Source: Desulfoarculaceae bacterium
GTDB lineage: Bacteria > Desulfobacterota > Desulfobulbia > Desulfobulbales > Desulfocapsaceae
Direction of reading: 5' to 3'
NCBI GenBank assembly: GCA_019429465.1
Contig: JAHYIV010000009.1
Span: 1 to 64,000, forward strand
Length of the DNA: 64,000 bases
The notes under the pieces are model-generated. The model did not search any database, was not told the origin of the DNA, and worked only from the letters and a program-made list of their open reading frames with translations. This document shows, piece after piece, positions 44,775 through 53,831 of this stretch (positions are counted from its first letter, which is position 1; each line of letters begins with the position of its first letter). The position numbers were made by a program, and so were the translations under genes.

Positions 44775-45979
44775 GCGGTCCTTCCTCTTTGCGAACGGAA
44801 GATTATCCCGGCGACAAGCAGCAATCCTATGCCGAATCCTGTCAGTGCCAGCGATTCGGTGATGACTGCCTCGGCACCACGGCCGCGCACAAAGATATCA
44901 AGAAAGCCTTCGAGCCCCCATGACATCGGGGAGAGATTGGCCAGATTCTGCATTGCCGGCGGCATGTAAGATTTCGGCACCATGATCCCGCCGATCGCCC
45001 CCATGAGGATATTGATGATGCCGCCGACGGTGGTGGCCTGTTCCACCGTCCCCGCCAGGACAGCGATCAGGACTGAAGTGCCGATGGCCGCCAGGCTCAA
45101 CCCGAGAGAGACCATAAACAGGCCAGGAAGAGAATCGCCAAGGGTCAGGGCATCGCCGCCAAAAAGCGGCACCAGAAAAAGGCCCACCCCGATCATCAGC
45201 CAGACCTGGATCTGATTGATGACCAGATAGGGTGCTATCTTGCCGGTAAAGAGGGTGGGGACAGAGATGTTCATGGCACTCATGCGCATCAGGGTGTTTT
45301 GCCTCCGCTCATTGATGAATACCGTCGACATCGGGATGATCACGAAAAACATGCCGAAAATAATCCATGAGGGGACGCTCTGCTGGGTGGAGGTTGGCTG
45401 CAGCCCTGCTTCCATGCCGCTGAAGCGGACAGACACCAGCTCCTTGCCCTCAAAGTCAATTTTTTCAAGCTTTCGGGCCAGTTCCGGCAGAAAAGGGGTG
45501 AGTTCTTTCCGCATCGTTTGGATCCGCAGCCGCAGCACAGCCTTTGCCAGTTCTGCCTGCACAAGTGTCAGCATCTCTGCCTTCACCTCAGGGGCCGCAA
45601 CAACCTGCAGCCGGGGCGGGCCTTCCGGCGGTAGGTCCTGTTCGCCGGCAAGATGTCGGGAGAAGCCCTCGCTGATGGTCAGGATGAAATGGACGGTGCC
45701 GTTCAGAAGCTCCTGCCCTTGGGCTGCGCTGATGATGGTCACCTCCTGCTCTGCCATCGCCCTGTTTTCATGCAGGAAGTTGCGCAGCATGCTGCTTTCC
45801 GCGGTGTTGTCCTGATCAACGACGGCATAGGTCAACAGGACGCGGTCAGGGCTGAGGGTGTCCTTGAGGGCGATGGACATGATCAGGATAAAGATGGCAG
45901 GCATGACAAAGAGGGCGGCCAGGGCCTGCTTGTCACGCCAGAGCAGAATGATCTCCTTGATCAGCATTGCCTTAAGCAT
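44771..45979 (-). CDS. ABC-2 type transporter permease
   Basis: The 402-residue protein has an N-terminal membrane helix (ALAALFVMPAIFILIMSIAL), a large extracytoplasmic domain of about 180 residues and five C-terminal helices, the layout of ABC2_membrane_3 exporters. It contains the PSWIIFGMFFVIIPMSTVF segment before the helix bundle. It would move the cluster product or an intermediate across the inner membrane with the ATPase coded just upstream, whose gene it overlaps by eight bases. Confidence 0.88.
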   Translation of the reverse strand: MLKAMLIKEIILLWRDKQALAALFVMPAIFILIMSIALKDTLSPDRVLLTYAVVDQDNTAESSMLRNFLHENRAMAEQEVTIISAAQGQELLNGTVHFILTISEGFSRHLAGEQDLPPEGPPRLQVVAAPEVKAEMLTLVQAELAKAVLRLRIQTMRKELTPFLPELARKLEKIDFEGKELVSVRFSGMEAGLQPTSTQQSVPSWIIFGMFFVIIPMSTVFINERRQNTLMRMSAMNISVPTLFTGKIAPYLVINQIQVWLMIGVGLFLVPLFGGDALTLGDSLPGLFMVSLGLSLAAIGTSVLIAVLAGTVEQATTVGGIINILMGAIGGIMVPKSYMPPAMQNLANLSPMSWGLEGFLDIFVRGRGAEAVITESLALTGFGIGLLLVAGIIFRSQRGRTA

Positions 45980-46895
45980 GATCTCTCTCCGGCGAGGTCA
46001 GACGAAGAAAGAGGGCTTCCAGGTTCTGGGTTCCGTAGCGGATTTGTCTGATGGCGAACCCTTCGGACTCCAAAGCTGAGAGAATTCTCCCCATCTTCTG
46101 GCCATTGTGGCGGTGCATGATCAAGGTCGTGGCATCGACACGCTCGACATCGTCATGGTGGTCGACCAGCTGCTGCAGCTTTTTTTCGCTTGCCGGCAGC
46201 AGCTCAATGATGGCGGAACCACCTTTCTCCTCCTGCAGCAGGGTGGCAAGCGGACCCTGCCGGATGATCCGGCCGTGGTCGATGATGGCCACCTCGTCGC
46301 AGATCTTTTCGATCTCCGGCATGTAGTGAGAGGTGTAGATGACGGTTTTTCCCTGTTCCTTGAAGCAGCGGATCGTCTCCAGGATGTCGTTGCGCAGTTC
46401 GGGGTCGATCCCGGCGGTTGGTTCATCAAAATAGAGAATCTCGGGGTTGTTGAGCAGGCCGATGGCAATATTGAGCCGACGTTTCTGCCCGCCTGAGAGG
46501 GTTCCCGCCTTTTGATCAAGCATGGAGTGGAGTCGATTGACGCTAAGCGCCGAATCGAGTGTGTCGCGCAGGCACTGGCCGCTGATCTTTTGAATACCTG
46601 CAAAAAAACGCAGATTCTCAATAACGGTCAGGTTATCGTAAAGTGCCAGGGATTGGGGGATAAAGGAGCTGCGCCGGCGGATTGCCCGCGGCTCCTTGTC
46701 CAGCTCCAGGCCGAAGATCTCGACTGTACCCTCCTGGAAATCAGTCAGGCCGTTGAGGATGGAGACAAGTGTTGTCTTGCCGGCCCCGTTGGGTCCGAGC
46801 AGACCGAGGATGATGCCTTTGTCGACATGCAGATCGACATGATCGAGGGCGCAATGAGTACCGTACCGTTTAACCAGGTTTTTGATGGTGATCAT
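45972..46895 (-). CDS. ABC transporter ATP-binding protein
   Basis: The 307-residue ATPase has the Walker A motif GPNGAGKTT, the signature LSGGQKRR and the Walker B motif ILYFDEPTAGID, with the long C-terminal extension common in ABC-2 export systems. It pairs with the following permease. It begins seven bases after the BtrH-like gene and is part of the tight block 1 operon. Confidence 0.93.
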   Translation of the reverse strand: MITIKNLVKRYGTHCALDHVDLHVDKGIILGLLGPNGAGKTTLVSILNGLTDFQEGTVEIFGLELDKEPRAIRRRSSFIPQSLALYDNLTVIENLRFFAGIQKISGQCLRDTLDSALSVNRLHSMLDQKAGTLSGGQKRRLNIAIGLLNNPEILYFDEPTAGIDPELRNDILETIRCFKEQGKTVIYTSHYMPEIEKICDEVAIIDHGRIIRQGPLATLLQEEKGGSAIIELLPASEKKLQQLVDHHDDVERVDATTLIMHRHNGQKMGRILSALESEGFAIRQIRYGTQNLEALFLRLTSPERDHA

Positions 46896-46902
46896 ATCAA
46901 AC

Positions 46903-47901
46903 TCATCTCGCCGCCAGCAGTTGCCGGTAAACAGCTGCCTCGGCCTCGGCTACGTCTTCAAGTTTTGCCTGCAGGGCAGGAAAGTCCATGGTCTGGCCAT
47001 TTTTGCCGCGGATCGCCTTGGCCAGCAACAGGGCAAATTCGCGCCACTGATCGCCGACAGCGGTCATCATCTCCGAGGCCTCGGCCAGCTGGGGACTGTT
47101 CGTCAATCTGCCCGCCTCCTGGAGAAATGAGGCGTAGATAAAACGAAAACCGGCGCCGCCGGTGCCGATCTCTTCCTGCATGCGGACGATGTGGCCTAAA
47201 AAGAGTCTGGCATAGCGGAGGTCTTTTTTCCCCAGCCTGCCGATGTTTCTGGCTAAGGCCCGTATCCCGCGGATGCCGGCAATGGGCACCGGGGTTTTGA
47301 GCATGGCCCTGGCGTTTTTTTTGATGATCTTGGGGATGATGGTGGCGTAATCAATGGTTTCGGGGACGCTCACCGGGTAGTAGAGCAACCCTTTGGGTGC
47401 CATCACCCCTTTGACGAAACGGGCCTTTTGCAGATCCTCTGTTGCGCAGCGGACCGGTGCCTCGAAAACCGGATCACTGATCAGGTATTCATTGCCTTCT
47501 TTACCGTAGACGATCAGGTTGTGGGCATTAAAGTGGAAGCGCATCTCTTCTGGAAAGTAGGGGAGCCAGAAAACAGAGGTCTGGGCGCCGACGATTTTAC
47601 CCTGGGCCAGCAGACCGTCAAGGGCTTCCGTCCCCTGGCCGGGCCTGGAAAAGGTCTGCATCTGCATCTTGATGCCCAGATTTTTCTGCAGACCTTTGAT
47701 AATGGCCCTGGGCATCCGGCGATAGGCAATCAGCGGCATACCGCCGAGTTTCACAAAGGGAAGGTAGGCAAACATCAGGGCTCCCGACAGGCCGAAGGCC
47801 ATCGCCTCTGAGAGCTGGAGGCCATGATGGCGCATCATCAGCGACATCACCCCGCTTTCACAATGCGCTGAATGGCCATGGGTAAAGCCTGGATGAGTCA
47901 C
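46903..47901 (-). CDS. BtrH-like acyltransferase / peptidase-like protein
   Basis: The 332-residue protein begins with GFTHGHSAHCESGVMSLMM, the HxHC-type catalytic start of the BtrH N-terminal domain (cysteine protease-like fold). In butirosin synthesis BtrH transfers an acyl chain from an ACP to the antibiotic. Homologues occur in dialkylresorcinol and flexirubin clusters. A GTG start at 47901 is chosen because AGAGGAG precedes it and it overlaps the upstream stop in a GTGA. A likely role is to transfer the finished acyl chain from ACP to an acceptor such as the resorcinol. Confidence 0.82.
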   Translation of the reverse strand: MTHPGFTHGHSAHCESGVMSLMMRHHGLQLSEAMAFGLSGALMFAYLPFVKLGGMPLIAYRRMPRAIIKGLQKNLGIKMQMQTFSRPGQGTEALDGLLAQGKIVGAQTSVFWLPYFPEEMRFHFNAHNLIVYGKEGNEYLISDPVFEAPVRCATEDLQKARFVKGVMAPKGLLYYPVSVPETIDYATIIPKIIKKNARAMLKTPVPIAGIRGIRALARNIGRLGKKDLRYARLFLGHIVRMQEEIGTGGAGFRFIYASFLQEAGRLTNSPQLAEASEMMTAVGDQWREFALLLAKAIRGKNGQTMDFPALQAKLEDVAEAEAAVYRQLLAAR

Positions 47902-48311
47902 CGGTCGCTCCTCTTTGGGGGAAGCCGGACAAGTTCCGCGGCGCTGATGCCGAGAGCGTCGGCATAGCGGGCCAGCATCTTTACTGACAGCCTGGCAAAG
48001 ATGCGCGGCTTGAAATGGCGCCTGATCCGCCACTTGCACATGGTGGCGGATTCGGCCAGCACCTGCGGATCCATCCGCCGGTTATACATGTGGAAGTATA
48101 ATGGTGACATCTCACCGGCAACCACTCTGTCGTAGGCGTCATCGGCCAGGCGTTCAAGCTCGGCCAGTGCCTGTTTGGTGGCCACTTCTTCAACATCCCA
48201 GCCCGATGAGGCGACAATGGTGTAGTCGCCATGGGTATCGGTGGCATAGATCGCTTTTTTGTTGCTGGCATAGGTTGATATCTGATGCTGAGGGACCTTG
48301 GATGTATCCAT
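47898..48311 (-). CDS. Conserved small protein of the dialkylresorcinol-like operon
   Basis: I do not recognise this 137-residue protein. It is soluble, with no membrane segment. The end, MLARYADALGISAAELVRLP, looks like the last helices of an XRE-type helix-turn-helix, but the first half of such a domain is not seen. Its ATG follows the DarB-like stop directly and its stop overlaps the BtrH-like start, so it is surely translated with the operon. It may assist BtrH or DarB; it could also be an autoregulator. Confidence 0.6.
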   Translation of the reverse strand: MDTSKVPQHQISTYASNKKAIYATDTHGDYTIVASSGWDVEEVATKQALAELERLADDAYDRVVAGEMSPLYFHMYNRRMDPQVLAESATMCKWRIRRHFKPRIFARLSVKMLARYADALGISAAELVRLPPKRSDR

Positions 48312-49460
48312 CTATACCACCGTCAGATGCATAAAGGCGGTGGAGAAACGGCCGCTTTCCGGGATGTAGCAAAGCAGGGCCTCCCCTTTCCGCAGACGGT
48401 CCGAGTTAAAGAGCTCTTCGAGGATAATATAGATCGAGGCCGAACCGGTATTGCCTTTGGAACTCAGATTTGTAAACCACTTTTCCTGGGGGATAGTGCA
48501 TCCGGCGGCCTGCATCCCTGCAGCCACCTTGTCGCGGAAGAAGCCGGAAGAGTAGTGCGGCAGGAACCAGTCCACTTTTTCCGCCTCGATTCTGCCCTGT
48601 GCGACCAGCTCCTGCAGGGGTCTGGTCACCGTGTATTCGATGATCTTGTCGTTGAGCAGCTTGACGTCTTGTTTAATGGCAAAGATGGATTGCTCCAGCC
48701 ATTCCGGGGGCAGGTACTCCCGCCATCCCTTCAAGGAACCGTCGGCCATCTTTTCCGCCCCACCATACATACAGGGCTCAAGATCGCCGGCGTAGGACTT
48801 CTGGAAGATCCAGTCGATCCGCAGGGAGTTGCCGTGACCTTTAGGCCGATCACTCATCCATACCGCCCCGGCGCCGTCGCTGAGCATCCAGCGGAGAAAA
48901 TCTTTGGCAAAGGCGATCTCCGCTGGTTTGGCCGGCAGTTCGGCCTCTGATTTGGTCTCTTCCGAGAAGTTACGTCCGCGCATGATGGCCGAGGCGTTTT
49001 CAGAGCCGGTGGCCACCCCGTTCTTACTCTGGCCGGCGCGGATTGATAAATAGCAGTACTTCAGGGAGGTCAACCCTGAAAGACAGATGCCGGCGGTGGC
49101 AATGGCTTCACAGGGTGGAATGCCCAACTCTCCGTGGACCATCAGGGCGTGGTTTGGCAGGAGCTGGTCGGGCAGGGTCGTACCGCAGGCCAGAAGCTCG
49201 ATGGTGTTGATATCGCAACCCTGCTCCGCCAGTTGGCGTACGGCTTCAGCAACCATCCGGGCGTTGCTGTGGGTCGTCTCCCCTGTTGCCGGGTCAATGG
49301 CATAATATCTGGATTGGATCTGGTTACTGCGCAGGATCAGTTTGCGGACCCGTGATGGCCGCGTGTTGACCTGGCCCAGGACTGATTCCATGGCGTCGTT
49401 GCCAACGGATGCATTGGGCAGAAAAGCCGCGATATTGGTAATGTAAACCTGTTGAGACAT
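48312..49460 (-). CDS. DarB-like beta-ketoacyl-ACP synthase III
   Basis: The 382-residue thiolase-fold enzyme has the KAS III triad: Cys 126 in ATAGICLSGLTSL, His in DWFLPHYSSGFF and Asn in SSKGNTGSASIYI. DarB joins two beta-ketoacyl chains to a cyclohexadione on the way to dialkylresorcinols. The neighbouring DarA-like gene, nine bases upstream, supports this assignment over a FabH initiator role. AAAGGA precedes the start. Confidence 0.85.
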   Translation of the reverse strand: MSQQVYITNIAAFLPNASVGNDAMESVLGQVNTRPSRVRKLILRSNQIQSRYYAIDPATGETTHSNARMVAEAVRQLAEQGCDINTIELLACGTTLPDQLLPNHALMVHGELGIPPCEAIATAGICLSGLTSLKYCYLSIRAGQSKNGVATGSENASAIMRGRNFSEETKSEAELPAKPAEIAFAKDFLRWMLSDGAGAVWMSDRPKGHGNSLRIDWIFQKSYAGDLEPCMYGGAEKMADGSLKGWREYLPPEWLEQSIFAIKQDVKLLNDKIIEYTVTRPLQELVAQGRIEAEKVDWFLPHYSSGFFRDKVAAGMQAAGCTIPQEKWFTNLSSKGNTGSASIYIILEELFNSDRLRKGEALLCYIPESGRFSTAFMHLTVV

Positions 49461-49469
49461 TTTTTCCTT

Positions 49470-50381
49470 TTATCTGCCGGAAGGCTGTTCATATGAGGAG
49501 ACAGCTGCTTCTATTGCTTTTTTTCTAAACGGGTAGATGATTTTACGGAGCAACATATTCAAGGGGACAACGGTTGCAACCAGTATCAGCAGGAAGAGTG
49601 CATAGATGGTGATGACAATATTGCGTCCCGGCGAATTGGGCGGGCCTGCTTTTTTTATGAGTGTGCTCCAGATCAGAAAGCTGCGGTGAGCGATGCGCTC
49701 GGTGGCAATTAATTTGCCGTTGACATTGACCGCGCCCATATTGGCGAGCAGCGGACCCTTGTGCTGTTCTTCATTGTTATGTAAAGCCGCGCAGAGGCGT
49801 TCGCCAAAACGAGACGCTGCCCCGATGGCCTCCTCGGCAACGCCGGCCTTGGGGAAGAACCAGAAGGCATCTTTTTTCCCGGTAAGCATCCAGCGCGGCG
49901 TAGTGACAAAGGTGTAGAGCGATTTTCCCTGATCCGTCAGCACGACATTGTCGATCAGCCGGGCGCCAAGACCTGCCAGCAGCGATTTCATTTTTTCCTG
50001 GGCCATGAGCCACATGTCACGGCAGGCGATCACCGTCACCACCGGTGTATCTTTAAAAAGTCTTTTCGCCTGAATCGTTTGCAGAAATCCGGTCACTGGA
50101 ATGGAAGGGGAGAGGAACCATGAGGTATAGCCCAGAACGATCAAATCATACTTCTCCTCGGCCTTGACTGGTTCTACCTCGCAGCCATCGAGGTAGACGG
50201 CCTCGGGGAAGACGTTGAAGAAGGCATAAAAAGACCAGGGGTAGGGATAGGGCCGGAGTGGTTGTATCTGACGATAATCACACTGCACCTCATCGCATTG
50301 CTCCAGCGGGGCCACGAGAGTGTCGAGCACCCGTTTGAGCTGCCCGCTTTGAGAATAATAGAGAATCAGTATCTTTTTCAT
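49470..50381 (-). CDS. DarA-like flavoprotein (dialkylresorcinol pathway)
   Basis: The 303-residue protein starts with a flavodoxin-type FMN loop, ILILYYSQSGQLKRVL, and keeps the flavodoxin core to about residue 165 (LIVLGYTSWFLSPSIPVTGF, VVTVIACRDMWL). A membrane helix near the end (IVITIYALFLLILVATVVPL) anchors it. DarA homologues aromatise the cyclohexadione formed by DarB to the resorcinol. The ATG at 50381 gives the typical MKKILILYYSQ start; ATG 50396 is possible. A small frame ends on this start codon (TGATG). Confidence 0.83.
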   Translation of the reverse strand: MKKILILYYSQSGQLKRVLDTLVAPLEQCDEVQCDYRQIQPLRPYPYPWSFYAFFNVFPEAVYLDGCEVEPVKAEEKYDLIVLGYTSWFLSPSIPVTGFLQTIQAKRLFKDTPVVTVIACRDMWLMAQEKMKSLLAGLGARLIDNVVLTDQGKSLYTFVTTPRWMLTGKKDAFWFFPKAGVAEEAIGAASRFGERLCAALHNNEEQHKGPLLANMGAVNVNGKLIATERIAHRSFLIWSTLIKKAGPPNSPGRNIVITIYALFLLILVATVVPLNMLLRKIIYPFRKKAIEAAVSSYEQPSGR

Positions 50382-50527
50382 CAAATTATAGTCCATTGCC
50401 AAAAAAAGAGGTCCATGAATAGCTTCTTGTGGAGAATTAATCCATTGTTAAAAAAGTGTCCATTCTTATGCGCGGCGAAAATGCCACCGATCAAGAGAGC
50501 ATAACCAAGAAAAAAAAACTTGTCCAT
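50381..50527 (-). CDS. Possible 48-residue membrane peptide coupled to the DarA-like gene
   Basis: A minus-strand frame from ATG 50527 to TGA 50381 codes FFFLGYALLIGGIFAAHKNG and a second hydrophobic end. Its stop overlaps the DarA-like start. AGGAGG lies 11 bases before this ATG and six bases before another ATG (50532) in a different frame, whose product is only 13 residues long. A run of nine T residues within the first codons could allow slippage between the two. It may be a true small membrane protein or a leader. Confidence 0.35.
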   Translation of the reverse strand: MDKFFFLGYALLIGGIFAAHKNGHFFNNGLILHKKLFMDLFFWQWTII

Positions 50528-50556
50528 TTCATAACAGACCTCCTGATGAGATTATT

Positions 50557-50630
50557 GCCTTACAGATTGTTTTCTTGTTTTTTTGCAAGAAAACAATCTG
50601 CGAAAGGCACTTATCCCGTTCATCGGGGTT
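50557..50630 (+). repeat. Two-hairpin repeat element, copy 2
   Basis: CAGATTGTTTTCTTG pairs perfectly with CAAGAAAACAATCTG across a T-rich loop, extended by GCCTT / AAGGC, and is followed by CCCGTTCATCGGGG. It copies the element at 2922-2996 with paired changes in the stem. It lies just upstream of the block 1 operon start, in the leader position on the minus strand. Confidence 0.7.
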
Positions 50631-51204
50631 AGACCTTTATCATGCACTATAACAATTCGCCAGCAACTGCTAAAGCGGGGCAGCGCCGCCCAGCTGCGCT
50701 TGAAGTTGAATATACAGCTTAAACTCAGTGGATTTTTGTCTTGACTCTGGGGTCCACTTTAGAGTTAGTGTCTTACTCCTGAAAGTCTGTCATAAAAAAA
50801 CAAGAAAATTTTTATGCTACCTTGCAACCATAGAGCAGCAAAGACTTTGCCGCAGATCAGATCACTCGTGAAGATTTTAAAAAATCTGGGTTACGGGCGT
50901 TAGCCCGCGTTAGGTTTCTCATTGGAATAAAAATTTTTTTCCCCGCACAGTGATATAAGAGACTTTGAAGGAACTCACTTAGAAACACCCCAACTGCTCA
51001 CGAGGCAAAATAGGATTAACGAAATAAGCCTGATACTCAGTAAGGGTCAAGAAAAGATTTGACTTCCTGACTTTTAACGATGAGATTTGTGCGTGTATAC
51101 ACCGTAGGATATAAGGACGATCTTACGTAAAGCGATAGTGACAGGAAAAACTTCGGGAATTCTCCCCAAGTAGAGCGGGCTATCATTATTATGAGGAATT
51201 CTAC
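50631..51204. other. AT-rich gene-free region with an IS-end remnant
   Basis: I find no gene in these 574 bases. They include the insertion-sequence-like end at 50737-50761 and a GGGCGTTAGCCCGCG palindrome near 50895. The base composition is much more AT-rich than that of the biosynthetic genes to the left and matches the lipoprotein gene to the right. Confidence 0.5.
50737..50761 (+). repeat. Remnant of an IS3-family terminal repeat
   Basis: Twenty of 25 bases match the right end of the IS3-family element at 54167-54191, in the same orientation: TGTCTT, then CTGGGG and CCACT are shared. AGCTTAAACT also lies shortly before both. It suggests that a related element once ended here. Confidence 0.5.
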
Positions 51205-52806
51205 ATGGTAACTGTCAGGAAATTATTTTTTTGTTTGTTGTGTCTTTCTTTGTTTACTTTGCAAGCATGTGGTGGGGGGGGTGAGGATTCGACTACTAAC
51301 GAGGCGGTTAATGCTGCTCCCGTTGCTAATGCTGGTCCAGATCAGAACGTTGCCACTGGAAGTATGATTACTCTTAATGGCAGTGGAAGTTCAGATGCTG
51401 ATGGTGATCTGCTGACTTATGCTTGGGATTTCAGTTCCATCCCTTCTGGCAGCACGGCAACTCTGTCTGATTCGACCAGTGCTAAACCTACCTATACAGC
51501 AGATCTTGATGGGACATATGTTTTAAGTCTGATTGTGAATGATGGGACGGCCGACAGTGCCGCAGATACCGTGACTGTAACCGCAACTATAGTTAATGCT
51601 GTTCCCGTGGCTAATGCTGGGCCAGATCAGAACGTTGCCACTGGAAGTATGATTACTCTTAATGGCAGTGGAAGCTCAGATGCTGATGGTGATCTGCTGA
51701 CTTATGCTTGGGATTTCAGTTCCATCCCTTCTGGCAGCACGGCAACTCTGTCTGATTCGACTATTGCTAAACCTACCTATACAGCAGATCTTGATGGGAC
51801 ATATGTTTTAAGTCTGATTGTGAATGATGGGACGGCCGACAGTGCTGCAGATACCGTGACTGTAACCGCAACGACAGTTAATGCTGTTCCCGTGGCTAAT
51901 GCTGGGCCAGATCAGAACGTTACCACTGGAAGTATGATTACTCTTAATGGCAGTGGAAGCTCAGATGCTGATGGTGATCTGCTGACTTATGCTTGGGATT
52001 TCAGTTCCATCCCTTCTGGCAGCACGGCAACTCTGTCTGATTCGACTAGTGCTAAACCTACCTATACAGCAGATTTTGATGGGACATATGTTTTAAGTCT
52101 GATTGTGAATGATGGGACGACCGACAGTGCCGCAGATACCGTGACTGTAACCGCAACGATAGTTAATGCTGTTCCCGTGGCTAATGCTGGGCCAGATCAG
52201 AACGTTACCACTGGAAGTATGATTACTCTTAATGGCATTGGAAGCTCAGATGCTGATGGTGATCTGCTGACTTACAAATGGAGATTCAGTTCCATCCCTT
52301 CTGGCAGCACGGCAACTCTGTCTGATTCGACTATTGCTACACCTACCTATACAGCAGATCTTGATGGGACATATGTTTTAAGTCTGATTGTGAATGATGG
52401 GATGGCCGACAGTACTGCAGATACCGTTAGTATTAATAGTTATTCAAATTATTCTCTCTTATTCTCGACATCAGCTTCTAGTAGTGTTGTAAGCATAAAT
52501 TCGTACATTCAACCCGGCTCTCAATTTTTCGGTTCTATTACAAACAATTCTAGCAGCTCATTTGTCTGCTATCGGGCAGAGTTGCTCAGCGGGACTGACC
52601 TTGTCGGATACACTGAAGATCCCTCTCTTTTAGGGGGAGACGACCAAATGATTCCAGGGGAGAGCATCGGAATAGCTTTCACCTTAAATCGAGTTGTTTA
52701 TGATAACGGGTTTAACTTTATATTTTACCTGAGACGCCCTGAAACTGGCGAAACTTTCACGGTGGGATCGTCGACCGTAACGGGTCCACTTCCTCCTCTC
52801 TTTTAG
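51205..52806 (+). CDS. Lipoprotein with four PKD/cadherin-like repeats
   Basis: The 533-residue protein starts with a lipoprotein signal (LCLSLFTLQACGGGG, lipobox Cys near residue 22). Four repeats of 95 residues follow, each starting PVANAGPDQNV and containing SSDADGDLLTYAW and GTYVLSLIVNDG, the pattern of PKD-type beta-sandwich domains with a calcium-binding DADGD. A C-terminal part of about 125 residues is unique. The repeat DNA is nearly identical, showing recent expansion. The last 12 residues differ from the older 3' end that survives downstream, because a duplication introduced an early stop. It is probably an outer-membrane, adhesion-like lipoprotein on foreign AT-rich DNA. Confidence 0.85.
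   Translation: MVTVRKLFFCLLCLSLFTLQACGGGGEDSTTNEAVNAAPVANAGPDQNVATGSMITLNGSGSSDADGDLLTYAWDFSSIPSGSTATLSDSTSAKPTYTADLDGTYVLSLIVNDGTADSAADTVTVTATIVNAVPVANAGPDQNVATGSMITLNGSGSSDADGDLLTYAWDFSSIPSGSTATLSDSTIAKPTYTADLDGTYVLSLIVNDGTADSAADTVTVTATTVNAVPVANAGPDQNVTTGSMITLNGSGSSDADGDLLTYAWDFSSIPSGSTATLSDSTSAKPTYTADFDGTYVLSLIVNDGTTDSAADTVTVTATIVNAVPVANAGPDQNVTTGSMITLNGIGSSDADGDLLTYKWRFSSIPSGSTATLSDSTIATPTYTADLDGTYVLSLIVNDGMADSTADTVSINSYSNYSLLFSTSASSSVVSINSYIQPGSQFFGSITNNSSSSFVCYRAELLSGTDLVGYTEDPSLLGGDDQMIPGESIGIAFTLNRVVYDNGFNFIFYLRRPETGETFTVGSSTVTGPLPPLF
51319..52458 (+). repeat. Four 285-bp tandem repeats within the PKD lipoprotein gene
   Basis: Units begin at 51319, 51604, 51889 and 52174, exactly 285 bases (95 codons) apart. 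The first three differ at only a few positions; the fourth has more changes (for example YKWRFSS for YAWDFSS) and runs out near 52430. Near-identity at synonymous positions points to recent unequal recombination. Confidence 0.95.
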
Positions 52807-52949
52807 GGGGAGACGACCAAATGATTCCAGGGGAGAGCATCGGAATAGCTTTCACCTTAAATCAAGTTGTTTATGATAACGGGTTTAAATTTTACCTGAG
52901 ACGCCCTGAAACTGGCGAAACTTTCATGGTTTCATTTCGATTGCAATAA
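52795..52949 (+). pseudogene. Displaced original 3' end of the PKD lipoprotein gene
   Basis: Bases 52795-52926 repeat 52622-52757 with a 9-base gap and few changes. Read in frame, they code GGDDQMIPGESIGIAFTLN and end PETGETFMVSFRLQ and a stop at 52947. The duplication placed the first copy in front, and its junction creates the stop at 52804, leaving this copy without a start. Confidence 0.8.
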
Positions 52950-53069
52950 TACCAAAGGAAACTTGGGGGACACTGTTATCTGTTTTTTTTTAATTCGTTC
53001 AATAGATAAGAGCGTCCCCCTTGTTCTACTTTGTCACATTACCCATCACTCTGCCGTTTGTATGCAGAG

Positions 53070-53831
53070 TCAATGGATGCTTGCCTTTTCCGGTGCCTGA
53101 CATTCATCTGCCGGAAGACTTCTTCGTGAGTTATATCCCTCCATGGAAGAAAGTGAGCAAGCAATTTTGCAATCAAAAATATTGTCAAATGCTCGGCCTC
53201 TGCCATCCATGCTGATTGTAATGCCTTCGCGCTTCAGCACGCCAGTGAAAGCGTCGCTTGTAAACTGTGAACCTTGATCGCTGTTGAAAATTTCCGGCTT
53301 GCCGTGCCTGCGTAAAGCTTCTTCCAGGCAATCAACACAGAACTCTGCCTCCATACTGTTGCTGATCCGCCAACTCAATACCCGCCGTGAGTACCAGTCA
53401 ATCACCGCCACCAGATAGGTAAAGCCACGGGCCAGCCGGATATAGGTGATATCCGTACTCCAGGCCTGGTTCGGCCTGACTACGAGAACACCGCGCAACA
53501 GGTAGGGATAAACCTTGTGTTCAGGGTGCGGACGGCTGGTGTTGGGTCCTGGCGCCATTCCGGCCAGTCCCATTGTCCGCATCAGGCTTTGTACCCGCTT
53601 GCGATTAACGGTATGGCCAGCTGTCTTGAGAAAGACAACCATCTTGCGGCTGCCGTAGAACGGATGCCGCGTGTATTCTTTATCTATCAAGTGACTGAGC
53701 AGAAGGGAAGTCTCATCGACCAGCCTCGGCTTTTGCTGCGCATAGACCGTGGCACGGGAAACTCCCGCCAGGACGCATTGCCTGACCTTTGACACCGTCT
53801 CCCCTCTATCGATCCAGGATTGCCGATTCAT
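53070..53831 (-). pseudogene. IS3-family transposase OrfB with internal deletion
   Basis: The rve-type DDE integrase core is recognisable: AWSTDITYIRLARGFTYLVA with the first Asp, KPEIFNSDQGSQFTSDAF with the second Asp and DGRGRAFDNIF after it. At that point the normal continuation with the catalytic Glu (family pattern VERLWRS...KYE) is replaced by DCKIACSLSS and then a jump to the family's extreme C terminus. The third catalytic residue is lost, so the product is inactive. Confidence 0.85.

Noticed and set aside
50741-50771. MerR-family promoter (TTGACT, long spacer with an ACTCT/AGAGT dyad)
   Set aside because: No metal-resistance or merR-like gene is adjacent, and the sequence is better explained as an IS3-family terminal repeat because it matches the end at 54167-54191.
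51080-51200. Cyclic di-GMP or other riboswitch in front of the PKD lipoprotein gene
   Set aside because: I could not match any conserved riboswitch core in the leader.
51319-52458. CRISPR-like or satellite interpretation of the 285-bp repeats
   Set aside because: The period is exactly 95 codons in an open frame and codes PKD-type domains.
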